From: Myxococcales bacterium
Lineage (GTDB): Bacteria > Myxococcota_A > Polyangia > Polyangiales > Houyiibacteriaceae
DNA length: 64,000 nucleotides
Reading direction: 5' to 3'
NCBI GenBank assembly: GCA_029863605.1
Contig: JAOTVB010000020.1
Coordinates: 1 to 64,000 of the forward strand
Shown: positions 1-9,720 of the stretch, piece by piece
Layout: each line of letters opens with the position of its first letter
Numbering within the stretch: the stretch's first letter is position 1
Made by a program: the position numbers and the translations under genes
Notes under the pieces: generated by a model
Databases searched by the model: none
Told to the model about the DNA's origin: nothing
What the model saw: the letters and a program-made list of their open reading frames with translations, nothing else

Positions 1-207
1 CTCGATAGCCGTCTGAGATGCCACAGAAAGCCGATCCCCCTCGAGGCTCCCCAGCAGAGGCCCTGCGAGCCAGGCATACCCCGCCGTGGCCGCCGCCGAG
101 ACAGCCATAAAGATGAGAGAGCCCACGACTAGGGGTAGTCGCCTGCTGATAGATTCCAGCAACTCGCGACGAGCAGGACTATCACTGGAATTATGGGACA
201 GAGACAC
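1..207 (-). CDS. N-terminal fragment of a membrane protein, possibly an ABC transporter permease/ATPase (cut by window edge)
   Basis: Reverse-strand reading from a GTG at 207 is open to the edge: VSLSHNSSDSPARRELLESISRRLPLVVGSLIFMAVSAAATAGYAWLAGPLLGSLEGDRLSVASQTAIE, with one clear TM helix. It is absent from the ORF track because it is truncated. Confidence 0.45.
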   Translation of the reverse strand, partial: MSLSHNSSDSPARRELLESISRRLPLVVGSLIFMAVSAAATAGYAWLAGPLLGSLEGDRLSVASQTAIE

Positions 208-445
208 GCCGAATTGCCCTTCTCAAGGCCGTAGAAGGACCCATATACTCAAAAGTGCCCCTACGAGGAAGCGACACGCTAGAGGGCGAAATCTACGTTC
301 CGTGCGATTTCCGGCACGGCGCGTGCATCTCGTTTAGTCGAAACGGCTAGCTCACGTCCGAGGAACACTCGGGTGTGCTCTGGTGTTCAGCCAACATACG
401 GGGCGCCACTGATTACGAGGGGCGCCACCGGAGGCAAGAGGGAAA

Positions 446-1849
446 ATGGCACGACAGGCAGCGACACGACAGTCCACCAGCAAGGCCACTCGGAAGAGCA
501 GGGTTCAAGCCAAGGCATCCAAAGTGACGGAGCCGAAGGTTGCAGCAAACGAGCGCACAGTAGCGAAAGCTCACACCACCGCTCCCGCTCCGCAGTCGGC
601 CGAGCCCTCGAAGGAGCAACTGGAAAAGGCCCGACTCGAGAGCGAGAAGGCGCTCAAGGAATTCGAGCGCCAAGGCGCTGGCGATTCGACCCTCACCCGT
701 TACTTCCGCGAGATGATCGGTCATCGGGTCCTGACACCCCAGGAGGAGATCGAGGCGGCCAAGCGCGTCGAACGGCTCGAGATCGCTTACTGGGAGGCCC
801 TCTTCAGCTATCCAGCGTGCTTCGAGACGGTAGGCACGATCATCGAGCTGCGCGTCGAGGACAAGCCGCTCCCTGAGATCGCCGCGCTTCGCAAGCTCTC
901 CCGAAGCGCCAAGGCCGATAAGCTCGGCAAGCGCCAAGAAGCGCGCTGGGGCGACCTCTGTCTGCAGCTTGCCACCAAGATGCGGGAGCTCGATAGCGAC
1001 CGCCTCTTCGTGCAGGAGTCCGACCGTGCCGTTCATCGGCTTGCCGGCAACTTCGCAGACGAGCGCGACATCGTGGGCGACCACGTTCGCATGACGCCCG
1101 CGTTCAAGAAGTACCTGCAAGCAGTGCGCGCGGCGCAAAAGGCGCAGCAGCGTGCGAAGAATCGCTTCGTCGCGGCCAACCTGCGTTTGGTCGTTTCGAT
1201 CGCTCGCCGGTACAACCGCGGTCGCCTTCCGCTCATCGACCTCATTCAAGAGGGCAACATCGGTCTGATGAAGGCCGTCGAGCGGTTCGACCACAATCGC
1301 GGCTACCGCTTCAGCACCTACGCATCGTGGTGGATCCGCCACGCGATCAGCCGTGCTCTCGCCGACAAGGGCCGCGCTGTACGCATTCCAGTCCACATGC
1401 TGGACACGTACAACCGCGTCGCCCGCGCAACACAGGCCATCGCCACCCGCACCGGCAAGCAGCCGACGCCTGAGGAGCTCGAAAAAGAGACGGGCATCGC
1501 CGCCGAGAAGCTCGAAAAGATCAAGGGCTACTGGGCCGAGACCCCATTCTCGCTCGATCGTCCCGTCAACGACGAAGATGGGCGAAAGTTCATCGACTTC
1601 CTCGAAGAGGAAAACGTGCCGACCCCGTATGAGCAGCTCGTCTCCCGCAAGTGGAGCGACGAGGTGAGGAGGCTCCTCGACACGCTTACGCCGATGGAGG
1701 CGCGCATTCTCCGGTGGCGCTTCGGCCTCGACGATGAAGATGAGCTCACCCTCAAAGAGATCGGCGACAAGTACAATCTGTCGCGCGAGCGCATCCGTCA
1801 GCTTCAAGAGCAAGCGCTCGGGAAGATCCGACGACAGATCAAAGAATAG
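446..1849 (+). CDS. sigma-70 family RNA polymerase sigma factor (RpoD/group 2-like)
   Basis: Region 2 ([61 protein letters not shown]) and region 4 ([29 protein letters not shown]); RBS-like ggaggcaagaggg upstream. Confidence 0.95.
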   Translation: MARQAATRQSTSKATRKSRVQAKASKVTEPKVAANERTVAKAHTTAPAPQSAEPSKEQLEKARLESEKALKEFERQGAGDSTLTRYFREMIGHRVLTPQEEIEAAKRVERLEIAYWEALFSYPACFETVGTIIELRVEDKPLPEIAALRKLSRSAKADKLGKRQEARWGDLCLQLATKMRELDSDRLFVQESDRAVHRLAGNFADERDIVGDHVRMTPAFKKYLQAVRAAQKAQQRAKNRFVAANLRLVVSIARRYNRGRLPLIDLIQEGNIGLMKAVERFDHNRGYRFSTYASWWIRHAISRALADKGRAVRIPVHMLDTYNRVARATQAIATRTGKQPTPEELEKETGIAAEKLEKIKGYWAETPFSLDRPVNDEDGRKFIDFLEEENVPTPYEQLVSRKWSDEVRRLLDTLTPMEARILRWRFGLDDEDELTLKEIGDKYNLSRERIRQLQEQALGKIRRQIKE

Positions 1850-1874
1850 TGGGAAGCCCGTTGCCCACGACTCG

Positions 1875-1905
1875 AGCGCCGGCGAGGTCCCCCTACGCCG
1901 GCGCT
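1875..1905. terminator. 10-bp GC-rich stem-loop between convergent genes
   Basis: AGCGCCGGCG (1875-1884) pairs perfectly with CGCCGGCGCT (1896-1905), 11-nt loop; no T tract. Confidence 0.35.
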
Positions 1906-2798
1906 ACTAATTCACACTCGTCTTCGCGGCCGCGGACGACGCGCTTCCCAACGAGTGGGCCCCGATACTCGGTGACGACGGTGCATTGGCCCTCGTCTCC
2001 GTCTCGTTCGAAATAGATCACCACCCAGTCCCGCGTGCGACCGAGCTCGTGTGCGCGGTCGGTGTTGGAGAACAGGGCGGTGAAATGCCAGTCATCCTCG
2101 TAGGTGTGCAGGATGGGAAGCCAGGGTGCGCCGTCGGGGTTGTTTCGTCGCGGCGCGATTCGTGGAAGCGAACCGGCTTCCGCCTTCTCGCGATAGTCTT
2201 GGTCGACCTTCAAAAGAAGACCCACATCTGGTCGCGCGTGGGCACCCGGGGGCGCACTCACCTGGGCCCCTGCCTTCTCTAGCTCGTCGAACCTGCGGGC
2301 GCGACCGCGTGCAGACCGGGCCAGCATCGTCGCCAGGATGTCGCGGACGGCCTCGAGGCGTCGCGGACCAAAGCCTGCAACGGCGTCGAGCCTTCCATCG
2401 TGCGCGGCGACCTCCAGTGCCTCGAGCGTATCGATGTCGAGCTCTCGGTGGATGCGCTCTGCGAGCTCCTCGCCGATCCCTGGGACCCTCTTGAACAGCT
2501 CGACGGAAGAGAGCCGGCCGTGGAGTCGATCGAGCAAACGCAGACGCCCGGAATATGCGATCTCTTCGATCGAGCCCGACAAGCTAGACCCGATCTGCGG
2601 AAGGGCATCGAGAGCTTCGCGCCCCCCCGTCAGGGCCAAATCCTGAATGCTGCTCTCGTGCCCCCGCACCACCGCCGCGCCAGCGCGGTACGCATCGATT
2701 CGATAGATGTTGGCGTGTTGCGCCTCGAGTTGGTCGGCGACCTGCTCGAGGATGCTGGCGATCTGGTCGTTCGTGACGATCGGGGGAGTCGTGGCCAT
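1893..2798 (-). CDS. helix-hairpin-helix protein resembling the N-terminal DNA-binding part of PolX family enzymes
   Basis: MATTPPIVTNDQIASILEQVADQLEAQHANIYRIDAYRAGA, two HhH segments (FKRVPGIGEELAERIH; AVAGFGPRRLEAVRDIL). Start set at MATTPP (2798), not the longer ORF start. Confidence 0.75.
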   Translation of the reverse strand: MATTPPIVTNDQIASILEQVADQLEAQHANIYRIDAYRAGAAVVRGHESSIQDLALTGGREALDALPQIGSSLSGSIEEIAYSGRLRLLDRLHGRLSSVELFKRVPGIGEELAERIHRELDIDTLEALEVAAHDGRLDAVAGFGPRRLEAVRDILATMLARSARGRARRFDELEKAGAQVSAPPGAHARPDVGLLLKVDQDYREKAEAGSLPRIAPRRNNPDGAPWLPILHTYEDDWHFTALFSNTDRAHELGRTRDWVVIYFERDGDEGQCTVVTEYRGPLVGKRVVRGREDECELVAPA

Positions 2799-2922
2799 GG
2801 CTCCTGATGCATGCCATGCACGGTCTGACGCTGAGGCGCAAACCTTTCGGTTCTTCGCGGCGCTCGCCCGGGCGTGGACGTGGTACACCCCGCCGTAACG
2901 AACGGAGGGTGCGAACGCGACG

Positions 2923-3567
2923 ATGACTCTGAACGGACTAGGCGAGCTGGTGACTGCGGTCGGCCTCGGTGCCCTCCTCTGGGGCGAGTGGAAAGACCGT
3001 TCTATCGTCCGCGCCATCGGCAAGCCCGTAGCGTCGGCTGGCTTCATCGTGGCTGCGATCGGCTTCGGCGCCCTCGAGTCGCGCTACGGCAGCATTGTCC
3101 TGACGGGGCTGATCCTCGGGGCCGTCGGTGATGTCTGTCTGCTGGGCAGCGGCAAAGGAGCTTTCATTGCCGGGCTGGTTTCGTTCTTGTTGGGTCACGT
3201 CGCCTACGTCATCGCGTTCAGCTCTCTGCCGATGAGCGGCCCACAGGCGTTCATCGCCGCAGTTGCGATGGCCGCCATCATGGTCTTCATCGCGCGGTGG
3301 GTTTTCCCGCACGCCCCCGACATGCGCATCCCCATCGGGGTCTACATGCTCGTCATCGCCGCGATGTGCGTAGTCGCGATCGGCGCCGGAGCGGCGGGTG
3401 CGCCTTGGATGATTCCGGTAGGTGCTGTCATGTTCACCACTTCGGACATCGCCGTCGTGCGCGATCGATTCGTGTCACCCGGTTTCGTAAACCGCCTCTG
3501 GGGACTTCCGCTCTACTACGCAGCCCAACTGATCATCGCCTGGAGCATCAAAGCGGTCGCCGGCTGA
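2923..3567 (+). CDS. lysoplasmalogenase / YhhN family membrane protein
   Basis: Multi-TM protein with YhhN-like ALESRYGSIVLTGLILGAVGDVCLLG and FLLGHVAYVIAF. Confidence 0.8.
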   Translation: MTLNGLGELVTAVGLGALLWGEWKDRSIVRAIGKPVASAGFIVAAIGFGALESRYGSIVLTGLILGAVGDVCLLGSGKGAFIAGLVSFLLGHVAYVIAFSSLPMSGPQAFIAAVAMAAIMVFIARWVFPHAPDMRIPIGVYMLVIAAMCVVAIGAGAAGAPWMIPVGAVMFTTSDIAVVRDRFVSPGFVNRLWGLPLYYAAQLIIAWSIKAVAG

Positions 3568-3584
3568 AGACGCATCGAGGCATG

Positions 3585-5027
3585 TCAGCGGCGCACCGGC
3601 TCTGGTTGACTCGCATACCTGGCTAAGAGGGTAACGATCTGGTCCGCGAGATCTCTTGCTTCGGCTTGTTTCCCTGCGATTCCATTCGCCAAGAAGCTGA
3701 ACGCAAACGACCTGTCGGGTTCTCCAAGAACGTACCCCGACAGCGCGATCACATCCCGAAGGGTCCCGGTCTTCGCCCGCACCATCCTCGGCAGCGGCAG
3801 ATTCTTGAAACGCGACTGGAGCGTCCCATCCGCCCCTCCCACGGCGAGCTGCGAGACGTACTCCGGGCCGATGGCAGGGTCACGATATGCGGCGACCAGC
3901 GTCTGGGTGATGTGATGTGGCGACACCTGGTTGCCGTCGAAAAGACCCGAGCCATTGATCATGATCAGCCCCTGCACGTCGACCCCGCGAGAGGCCAGCT
4001 CCTCGCGAACGACTTCGACGCCTCGGGAGGAGGTACCTGGGGTTTGCGATTCGGCGCCCATGATCTTGAGCAACATCTCGGCGGTGAAGTTGTCACTCCA
4101 CTTGCCGACCGAATAGAGGAGGGCGCTCAACTCTCCCGACGGCATATCGGCAAGAACCGGCAACCTTTCAGCGACGTGGGCGTACTCTACGTCGAGAGCA
4201 CCCCGCATTCCGGCTTGCCGGAGCGCGCGTACCCAGAGGCTAGCAGCGTGAGCGCGGGGATCGGGAACGCGGCGACGGTAGTACAGGGTCCGCGTCGTTG
4301 CGGGGACTTGGCCACCAACCCTGACCTCGAGGCGACCGTCTTTGGTCGGCGTGTGGTCGATTTGGATCTTTGGCGGTCCACTCGCCTTCGTGATGGTCTG
4401 ATTTTCGACCACGATGTAACCGTCGGCGAGGACGCGCACCCGCCCTTGGGCGCCGACCTTGGGCCCGGGTCCCACGTGAACGATGTAGCTGTTGTGGTCT
4501 ACCGAAAACGCGGAAATGGCCGCGCGAAACGCTGAAGTCTCAGCCGGCTGCTGGTCGAAGGCCGGGGGGAGCATCTCGCGATCGAAGTAACTGTCATCGA
4601 TGACGATCTGTTCCACCCGGTCGACGCCGCGCAGGCGCAGCGCTTGGGCCAGCGCGAACAAAGTGCGGTACCCGAGGCTCGGGTCCCCCGCTGCTCTCAG
4701 GATGAGTCGCTTTACGTTGCCGTTCTCGAGGATCCCTTCCACCTTGGTAGACGCTCGAAAGGTCGGGCCGAGATGCCAAAGGGCGGCCGCTGCGGTGAGT
4801 ATCTTCTGGTTGGACGCCGGATTCAGGGGGCGCTTGGCGTGTTTTTGATAGAGTTGGGCTCCGTCGTGCAATCGAACGATTTCGATCCCGATCCGATCCC
4901 CAAGCCCGGCCTTGCGTACGAGGTGGGAGATCGTTTGCGCGAGGGGCTCGGGGCCCTTGGCGAGGGCACCAGGGCTCACGACCAGGAAGCCGAACAGAAT
5001 CAGGCAAAGAAGCGCGCGGTGCGCCAT
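3585..5027 (-). CDS. dacB: D-alanyl-D-alanine carboxypeptidase/endopeptidase (PBP4, peptidase S13)
   Basis: Signal peptide, LNPASNQKILTAAAALWHLG (SxxK), SVGKWSDNFTAEMLLK (SxN), VRAKTGTLRDVIALSGYV (KTG). Confidence 0.9.
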   Translation of the reverse strand: MAHRALLCLILFGFLVVSPGALAKGPEPLAQTISHLVRKAGLGDRIGIEIVRLHDGAQLYQKHAKRPLNPASNQKILTAAAALWHLGPTFRASTKVEGILENGNVKRLILRAAGDPSLGYRTLFALAQALRLRGVDRVEQIVIDDSYFDREMLPPAFDQQPAETSAFRAAISAFSVDHNSYIVHVGPGPKVGAQGRVRVLADGYIVVENQTITKASGPPKIQIDHTPTKDGRLEVRVGGQVPATTRTLYYRRRVPDPRAHAASLWVRALRQAGMRGALDVEYAHVAERLPVLADMPSGELSALLYSVGKWSDNFTAEMLLKIMGAESQTPGTSSRGVEVVREELASRGVDVQGLIMINGSGLFDGNQVSPHHITQTLVAAYRDPAIGPEYVSQLAVGGADGTLQSRFKNLPLPRMVRAKTGTLRDVIALSGYVLGEPDRSFAFSFLANGIAGKQAEARDLADQIVTLLARYASQPEPVRR

Positions 5028-5045
5028 CGGTCGCAGACTAGCAGC

Positions 5046-6548
5046 GTGATCGCGCTGCTCCTAGTGATCGGCGCAGGGTGCTCCAATAAACCCGAACGTG
5101 ATCCCGAGGCGCTCGTCGTCGTCCTTCCGCGAGACGCCGAGCAGCTCGACCCCCGGTTCGTCGCCGATCCCTACGGCCTCCGAGTCTCGCGACTTCTCTT
5201 TGCGTCCCTGGTCACCATCGACCCGAGAACGCTCGAGGTGGTCCCTGATCTCGCCGAGTCGGTCGTGGCCCTGAGCCCCACCGAGTACGAAGTTCGGCTG
5301 AAGCGGGGGCTTCGCTTCAGTGACGGCACCTCGCTCGACGCGGAAGATGTCGCGGCGACCTTCCGAGGCGTCGTCGATCCCGAGCTCAAGAGCCGGTACG
5401 CGCACACGTATCGCCGGATCCAGAGCATCGAGATCCTCGATCCACGAACCCTCCGGTTCGTCCTTCGCGAGCCGCACGCGACCTTCCTGACCGATCTCGA
5501 GCTGCCGATCGTCCGGAGCCTCGATGCGCACCGTCGGGTCGCCACGGAGGAAGACCCATTTCCCGTGGGCGCAGGGCCCTATCGTTTGGTGAAGCGTTCG
5601 CCAGGCGTCCTCGAGCTTCGCGCCAATCCGCATTGGTACCGAGGCGCGCCAAGGCTCCCGAGCGTTCGACTGGTGGTGATCCGCGACGACAACACGCGGG
5701 CGCTGCGAATGCTCGCTGGACAGGGCGACCTCGCAATCGGCTCGATCCCACCGCTCCTGCTTCCGATGTTTCAAGATGACCCGCGCTTCGAAACGCGGAG
5801 CGCGCCCGGGGTCTCTACGATGTACCTCGGATTCCTCACCACTTCGCCCAAGCTACGAGACGTCCGCGTGCGGCAGGCGATTGGGGCCGCCATCGATCGA
5901 CAGCTGCTTGTCGAAGCCAAGTACGATGGGCTCGCTCGGATCACCGACAGCTGGATTCCATTCGACCACTGGGCGCATCTCGACTCACTCACAGCGCAGC
6001 TCTTCGATCCAAACCGAGCCCGTGAGCTTCTCGATGAGGCCGGGTTCGTCGATCCATCGGGGCCGGAGCCTAGAATGCGTTTGGTTCTTCGGACGACCTC
6101 GGATCGATTTCGGCAATCGGTCGCGAGGGCGATCGCGGCGATGCTCCGAGAGGTCGGGATCGAGGTCGACGTTCGCCCGTCCGAGGCTGCTACCCTGATC
6201 GCCGATCTGAACAAGGGCCGGTTCGAGCTCACGCTCCTTCAGGTTCCCGAAGTGCTCGAACCGCACGTGCTGAGTTGGTTCTTCGACTCCTCCCGGATTC
6301 CAGGCCCCGATAGCGAGGGCGCGAATCGTTGGAGGTACGAAAACCCAGAGCTCGACAAGCTCTTCGAGCGCGGAAGGACACGGATCGACCGTGCCGAGCG
6401 TCGCGCCGCATACGCACAGGCCCAGCAGATCCTCGCACGCGACATTCCCGTCCTGCCGCTGTGGCAACCGGATACCGTAGCCGTGGTGCGCCGAGGAACC
6501 GACTTCGACGTCCCCCGCGACGGTCGGTTCGGAACGCTGGCGTTCTGA
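5046..6548 (+). CDS. ABC transporter substrate-binding lipoprotein (peptide/nickel, SBP_bac_5)
   Basis: GTG start at 5046 giving VIALLLVIGAGCSNKPERDPEALVVVLPRDAEQLDPRFVADPYG; lipobox GAGC. The longer ORF start (4644) lies antisense to dacB. Confidence 0.85.
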   Translation: MIALLLVIGAGCSNKPERDPEALVVVLPRDAEQLDPRFVADPYGLRVSRLLFASLVTIDPRTLEVVPDLAESVVALSPTEYEVRLKRGLRFSDGTSLDAEDVAATFRGVVDPELKSRYAHTYRRIQSIEILDPRTLRFVLREPHATFLTDLELPIVRSLDAHRRVATEEDPFPVGAGPYRLVKRSPGVLELRANPHWYRGAPRLPSVRLVVIRDDNTRALRMLAGQGDLAIGSIPPLLLPMFQDDPRFETRSAPGVSTMYLGFLTTSPKLRDVRVRQAIGAAIDRQLLVEAKYDGLARITDSWIPFDHWAHLDSLTAQLFDPNRARELLDEAGFVDPSGPEPRMRLVLRTTSDRFRQSVARAIAAMLREVGIEVDVRPSEAATLIADLNKGRFELTLLQVPEVLEPHVLSWFFDSSRIPGPDSEGANRWRYENPELDKLFERGRTRIDRAERRAAYAQAQQILARDIPVLPLWQPDTVAVVRRGTDFDVPRDGRFGTLAF

Positions 6549-6555
6549 CCCTCCG

Positions 6556-7869
6556 GTGGTAGCGTGCAGGGTGATCCTCAGGGACCCGGTCCACGGTTTG
6601 ATCGCCTTCGAAGGTATGGCGGAGCGGGTGATTCGGTCGATCCTCGACACCCGCGAGGTGCAGCGCCTTCGACGTGTGCGGCAGCTCGGGCTTGCATCGT
6701 TGGTCTTTCCGGGGGCAGAGCACACACGGTTTTCCCACGCGATTGGCGCAGCGCACGTCATGCAGGCCTTGCTGCAACGCATCGACGCTTGCAGTCACGA
6801 GCTCCCGCAGGACCAACGCCTCGACGAAACGGCAAGAGCCGAGGCCCTGGCGGCCGCGTTGCTCCACGACGCTGGGCATGGCCCGTTCTCACACCTATTC
6901 GAAGAGGTGCTCCCCCACGCGAAACATCACGAGCTTTGGACCCAAGACATTCTTCTCGACTCCTCGACTGAGGTGCATCGGACGCTCGAAGGCATCTCGC
7001 GCGGCATGGCAGAGCGCGTCGCGGGGCTATTGGACGGGAAGTATCGCCTCGATTATCTCTGCCAGAGCGTCGCGGGGACCATCGACGTCGACCGAGCCGA
7101 CTACCTCCTGCGCGACAGCCACATGACCGGTGTTCGCTACGGGCTCTACGACCTCGACTGGTTGCTTCAGGCGTTGACGTTCGCTTGCGTCGACGGCCGT
7201 TGGGTCCTCGCGGTACAGGGGCGCAAGGGGCTGCCACCCGCCGAGAGCTTCTTCCTCGGACGGCACTTCATGTACCAGCAGGTGTATCACCACAAAGCCA
7301 CCCGCGCGGCTGAAGCGCTGGTGCGCGCGATCTTCTCGCGCGTGAGTGAGCTGATCTTCGACGGCAGCCCACCCGACCCTTTGCTTCCCGCGTTTCGTGC
7401 CGCGGCGCTCGGGGAGTCGCTTTCGCTGGGGGAGTATCTCCGAATGGACGACGCCGAGTTGCTGACCTGCCTCGCGGCGTGGGAGCACGGACCCGACTCC
7501 ACCTTGGCCAGCCTCAGCCGACGATTGCGCTCGCGCGCGCTTCCGAAGACCGTTCCCCTTCCGGAGAACCGCCCCGCACAGTGGCAAGCCGCGCTCGACA
7601 TGACGAAGCGAATCGTCGAGGCCCGAGGCCATCGGTCGGACCTGTCGGTTTGGCTCGATATCGCCGAAGACGTCCCGTACCAAGAACCGACGGACGGCAG
7701 CTCCGATGGGCTGTGGGTCACGCTTCGACATCAGCCGTTGCAGCGCCTCGGCGATGCTTCGTTCTTGCTCGGCCAGCTCCGGAACAAACGCATCCAGCGG
7801 CCGCGCCTGATTTTTCCCGCCGAATTTCGCGAGGACGTGCTTGCGGCGATGCGTCGGGTGCTCGAGTGA
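6556..7869 (+). CDS. HD-domain phosphohydrolase (dNTPase/SAMHD1-like)
   Basis: ILRDPVHGLIAFEGMAERVIRSILDTREVQRLRRVRQLGLASLVFPGAEHTRFSHAIG...AALLHDAGHGPFSHLFE. Confidence 0.85.
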   Translation: MVACRVILRDPVHGLIAFEGMAERVIRSILDTREVQRLRRVRQLGLASLVFPGAEHTRFSHAIGAAHVMQALLQRIDACSHELPQDQRLDETARAEALAAALLHDAGHGPFSHLFEEVLPHAKHHELWTQDILLDSSTEVHRTLEGISRGMAERVAGLLDGKYRLDYLCQSVAGTIDVDRADYLLRDSHMTGVRYGLYDLDWLLQALTFACVDGRWVLAVQGRKGLPPAESFFLGRHFMYQQVYHHKATRAAEALVRAIFSRVSELIFDGSPPDPLLPAFRAAALGESLSLGEYLRMDDAELLTCLAAWEHGPDSTLASLSRRLRSRALPKTVPLPENRPAQWQAALDMTKRIVEARGHRSDLSVWLDIAEDVPYQEPTDGSSDGLWVTLRHQPLQRLGDASFLLGQLRNKRIQRPRLIFPAEFREDVLAAMRRVLE

Positions 7870-7960
7870 AGGCCGGGCGCTAACCCCTCGTTTGAGGTAA
7901 GGTTCGGGCGGTGAGGGGTGGTTTCATTCGGGGGCCCGCGGGTCGCGAACCACTGCAGCG

Positions 7961-9304
7961 ATGGCCAGGATTCTAATCGTCGACGACCAGGACAGCGCGC
8001 GCACCATGCTCGCCGAGATGCTGCGTGGGGAGGGGTACGACGTCGACCAAGCGCAAAGTGGCGAGTCCGCCTGCTCGATGGTCGTGGAGAACGGTTACGA
8101 CTTGGTGATCACCGACCTGCGCATGGGGGACATCGGCGGCCTGGAAGTCCTGCGACACACACGCGAGGCGTCGCCGGTGACCGAGGTCATCGTCATGACG
8201 GCCTTCGGCACGATCGAAGATGCTGTCGAGGCAATGCGGTTTGGCGCACGCGATTTCGTGCAAAAGCCGTTCGTCGAAGAGGAGCTGCTGCTCAAGGTCT
8301 CGCGTGCTGCACGCCTACGCGAAATGGCTGGCGAGCTTCGCGCCATGGCTCACGATTTTCGTGAGAAGTACAACTTCGGCAATATCATCGGCCAGTCGGC
8401 CGAAATCCGGGACGTCCTGGGCCGCATCGTCCGGATCGCACCGACCGACGCGACGGTTTTGATCACCGGGGAGAGCGGGACGGGCAAGGAGCTGGTCGCG
8501 CGTGCGATTCACGCCAACTCACTGCGTGCCGAGCGGCCGTTCGTGTCGATCAACTGCGCCGCATTGACCGAGACCTTACTAGAGAGTGAGCTCTTTGGTC
8601 ACATGCGAGGCGCGTTCACAGGCGCCGTGCAAACCCGAAAAGGCCTGTTCGAAGAAGCGAACGGCGGCACGTTTTTCTTCGACGAAATCGCGGAGACGCC
8701 GCCGTCGCTCCAGGCCAAGTTGCTACGGGCGATCCAGGAGGGTGAAATACGTCGGCTCGGCGACAACAAGCCCATCAACGTCGATGCAAGAATCATTGCG
8801 GCAACCAACCAGAACCTCCGGCGGCTCATCGAAGAGAAGCGTTTCCGCGAAGACCTCTACTACCGGCTGAATGTCGCGCGCTTCGAGCTCCCGCCCCTTC
8901 GCGACCGCAAAGAAGATATCGCACCGATCGTCGAGAGTTTCCTCGAAAAGTACGGCCAGAAGATGGGACGTAAAGCCTCGGTTGGCCCCGGCGTCCTCGA
9001 GTACCTGGTGAGCTACGACTTCCCCGGCAACATTCGAGAGCTCGAAAACCTCATCGAACAAGGAGTGGCGCTCGCACCGGACGGGCAGGTTCAGCTCCAA
9101 GACATCGTTCCGAGCTCGACCAACGGCGGCTCGCACTTGGGTCTGCGGTCACTCGCCGACATCGTGCAAGAGGCGGAGCGCGATGCGATCGTTCGAGCGT
9201 TGCGCGCCTCCGAGGGAAACAAAGAACGCGCCGCAGCGATCTTGGGGCTCAGCCCGACGACCCTGTGGCGCAAGATGAAACGCCTCCACCTAGAGTGGCC
9301 GTAG
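7961..9304 (+). CDS. sigma-54-dependent response regulator (NtrC family)
   Basis: Receiver ([14 protein letters not shown]...DLVITDLRM), AAA+ ([21 protein letters not shown]), Fis-type HTH ([23 protein letters not shown]). Confidence 0.93.
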   Translation: MARILIVDDQDSARTMLAEMLRGEGYDVDQAQSGESACSMVVENGYDLVITDLRMGDIGGLEVLRHTREASPVTEVIVMTAFGTIEDAVEAMRFGARDFVQKPFVEEELLLKVSRAARLREMAGELRAMAHDFREKYNFGNIIGQSAEIRDVLGRIVRIAPTDATVLITGESGTGKELVARAIHANSLRAERPFVSINCAALTETLLESELFGHMRGAFTGAVQTRKGLFEEANGGTFFFDEIAETPPSLQAKLLRAIQEGEIRRLGDNKPINVDARIIAATNQNLRRLIEEKRFREDLYYRLNVARFELPPLRDRKEDIAPIVESFLEKYGQKMGRKASVGPGVLEYLVSYDFPGNIRELENLIEQGVALAPDGQVQLQDIVPSSTNGGSHLGLRSLADIVQEAERDAIVRALRASEGNKERAAAILGLSPTTLWRKMKRLHLEWP

Positions 9305-9375
9305 CTAAGCGATAGCGGGGGGCGGGACCGATTGCCGACCAAAGGCCCGACTGGAACCAACCACGTGACCAGGTT

Positions 9376-9720
9376 CTAGCGAGACTCTTCTTCGCGAACA
9401 GCCTCGATGCGCTGCTCACGCCGATACACGGGGCCGGTGACGCCCCGAAGCTGGTCGGCGACCTTTTCGGGAACTTCGGACGCGCCAGCATCGACTTCGG
9501 GCGGTTGCGTCACGTCGTAGACCTGTTCGCCAATGTGCTTGGTGATCTTCTTGGTGGCGATGCCGACCTCGTAACCGAGCTCCTGAGCTTCGTCAGTGCT
9601 GATCACACGCATCAAGTGCTGGAACGGGGTTCGACCTCCGAGGCGGGCGAAAAACAACGCGTAGGTCAAGAAGCCGATGACGGCCCCCCTCCACAACAGC
9701 CTGATCGTTCGACGGATCAT
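9376..9720 (-). CDS. hypothetical single-TM protein
   Basis: 114 aa, N-terminal TM (AVIGFLTYALFFARLGG), overlaps the upstream regulator by 4 nt on the same strand. Confidence 0.6.
   Translation of the reverse strand: MIRRTIRLLWRGAVIGFLTYALFFARLGGRTPFQHLMRVISTDEAQELGYEVGIATKKITKHIGEQVYDVTQPPEVDAGASEVPEKVADQLRGVTGPVYRREQRIEAVREEESR

Noticed and set aside
309-326. Sigma-54-like motif CGGCAC-N5-GTGCAT before the sigma gene
   Set aside because: Deviates from TGGCAC-N5-TTGCW at conserved positions; not enough to call a promoter.
86-337. 83-aa plus-strand ORF
   Set aside because: Overlaps the reverse-strand membrane-protein fragment that has the better coding character.
413-1813. 466-aa minus-strand ORF
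   Set aside because: Shadow of the sigma-factor gene in GC-rich DNA; low-complexity composition and no domain.
4644-5045. N-terminal extension of the substrate-binding protein ORF
   Set aside because: Lies antisense to dacB; GTG at 5046 gives a proper lipoprotein signal.
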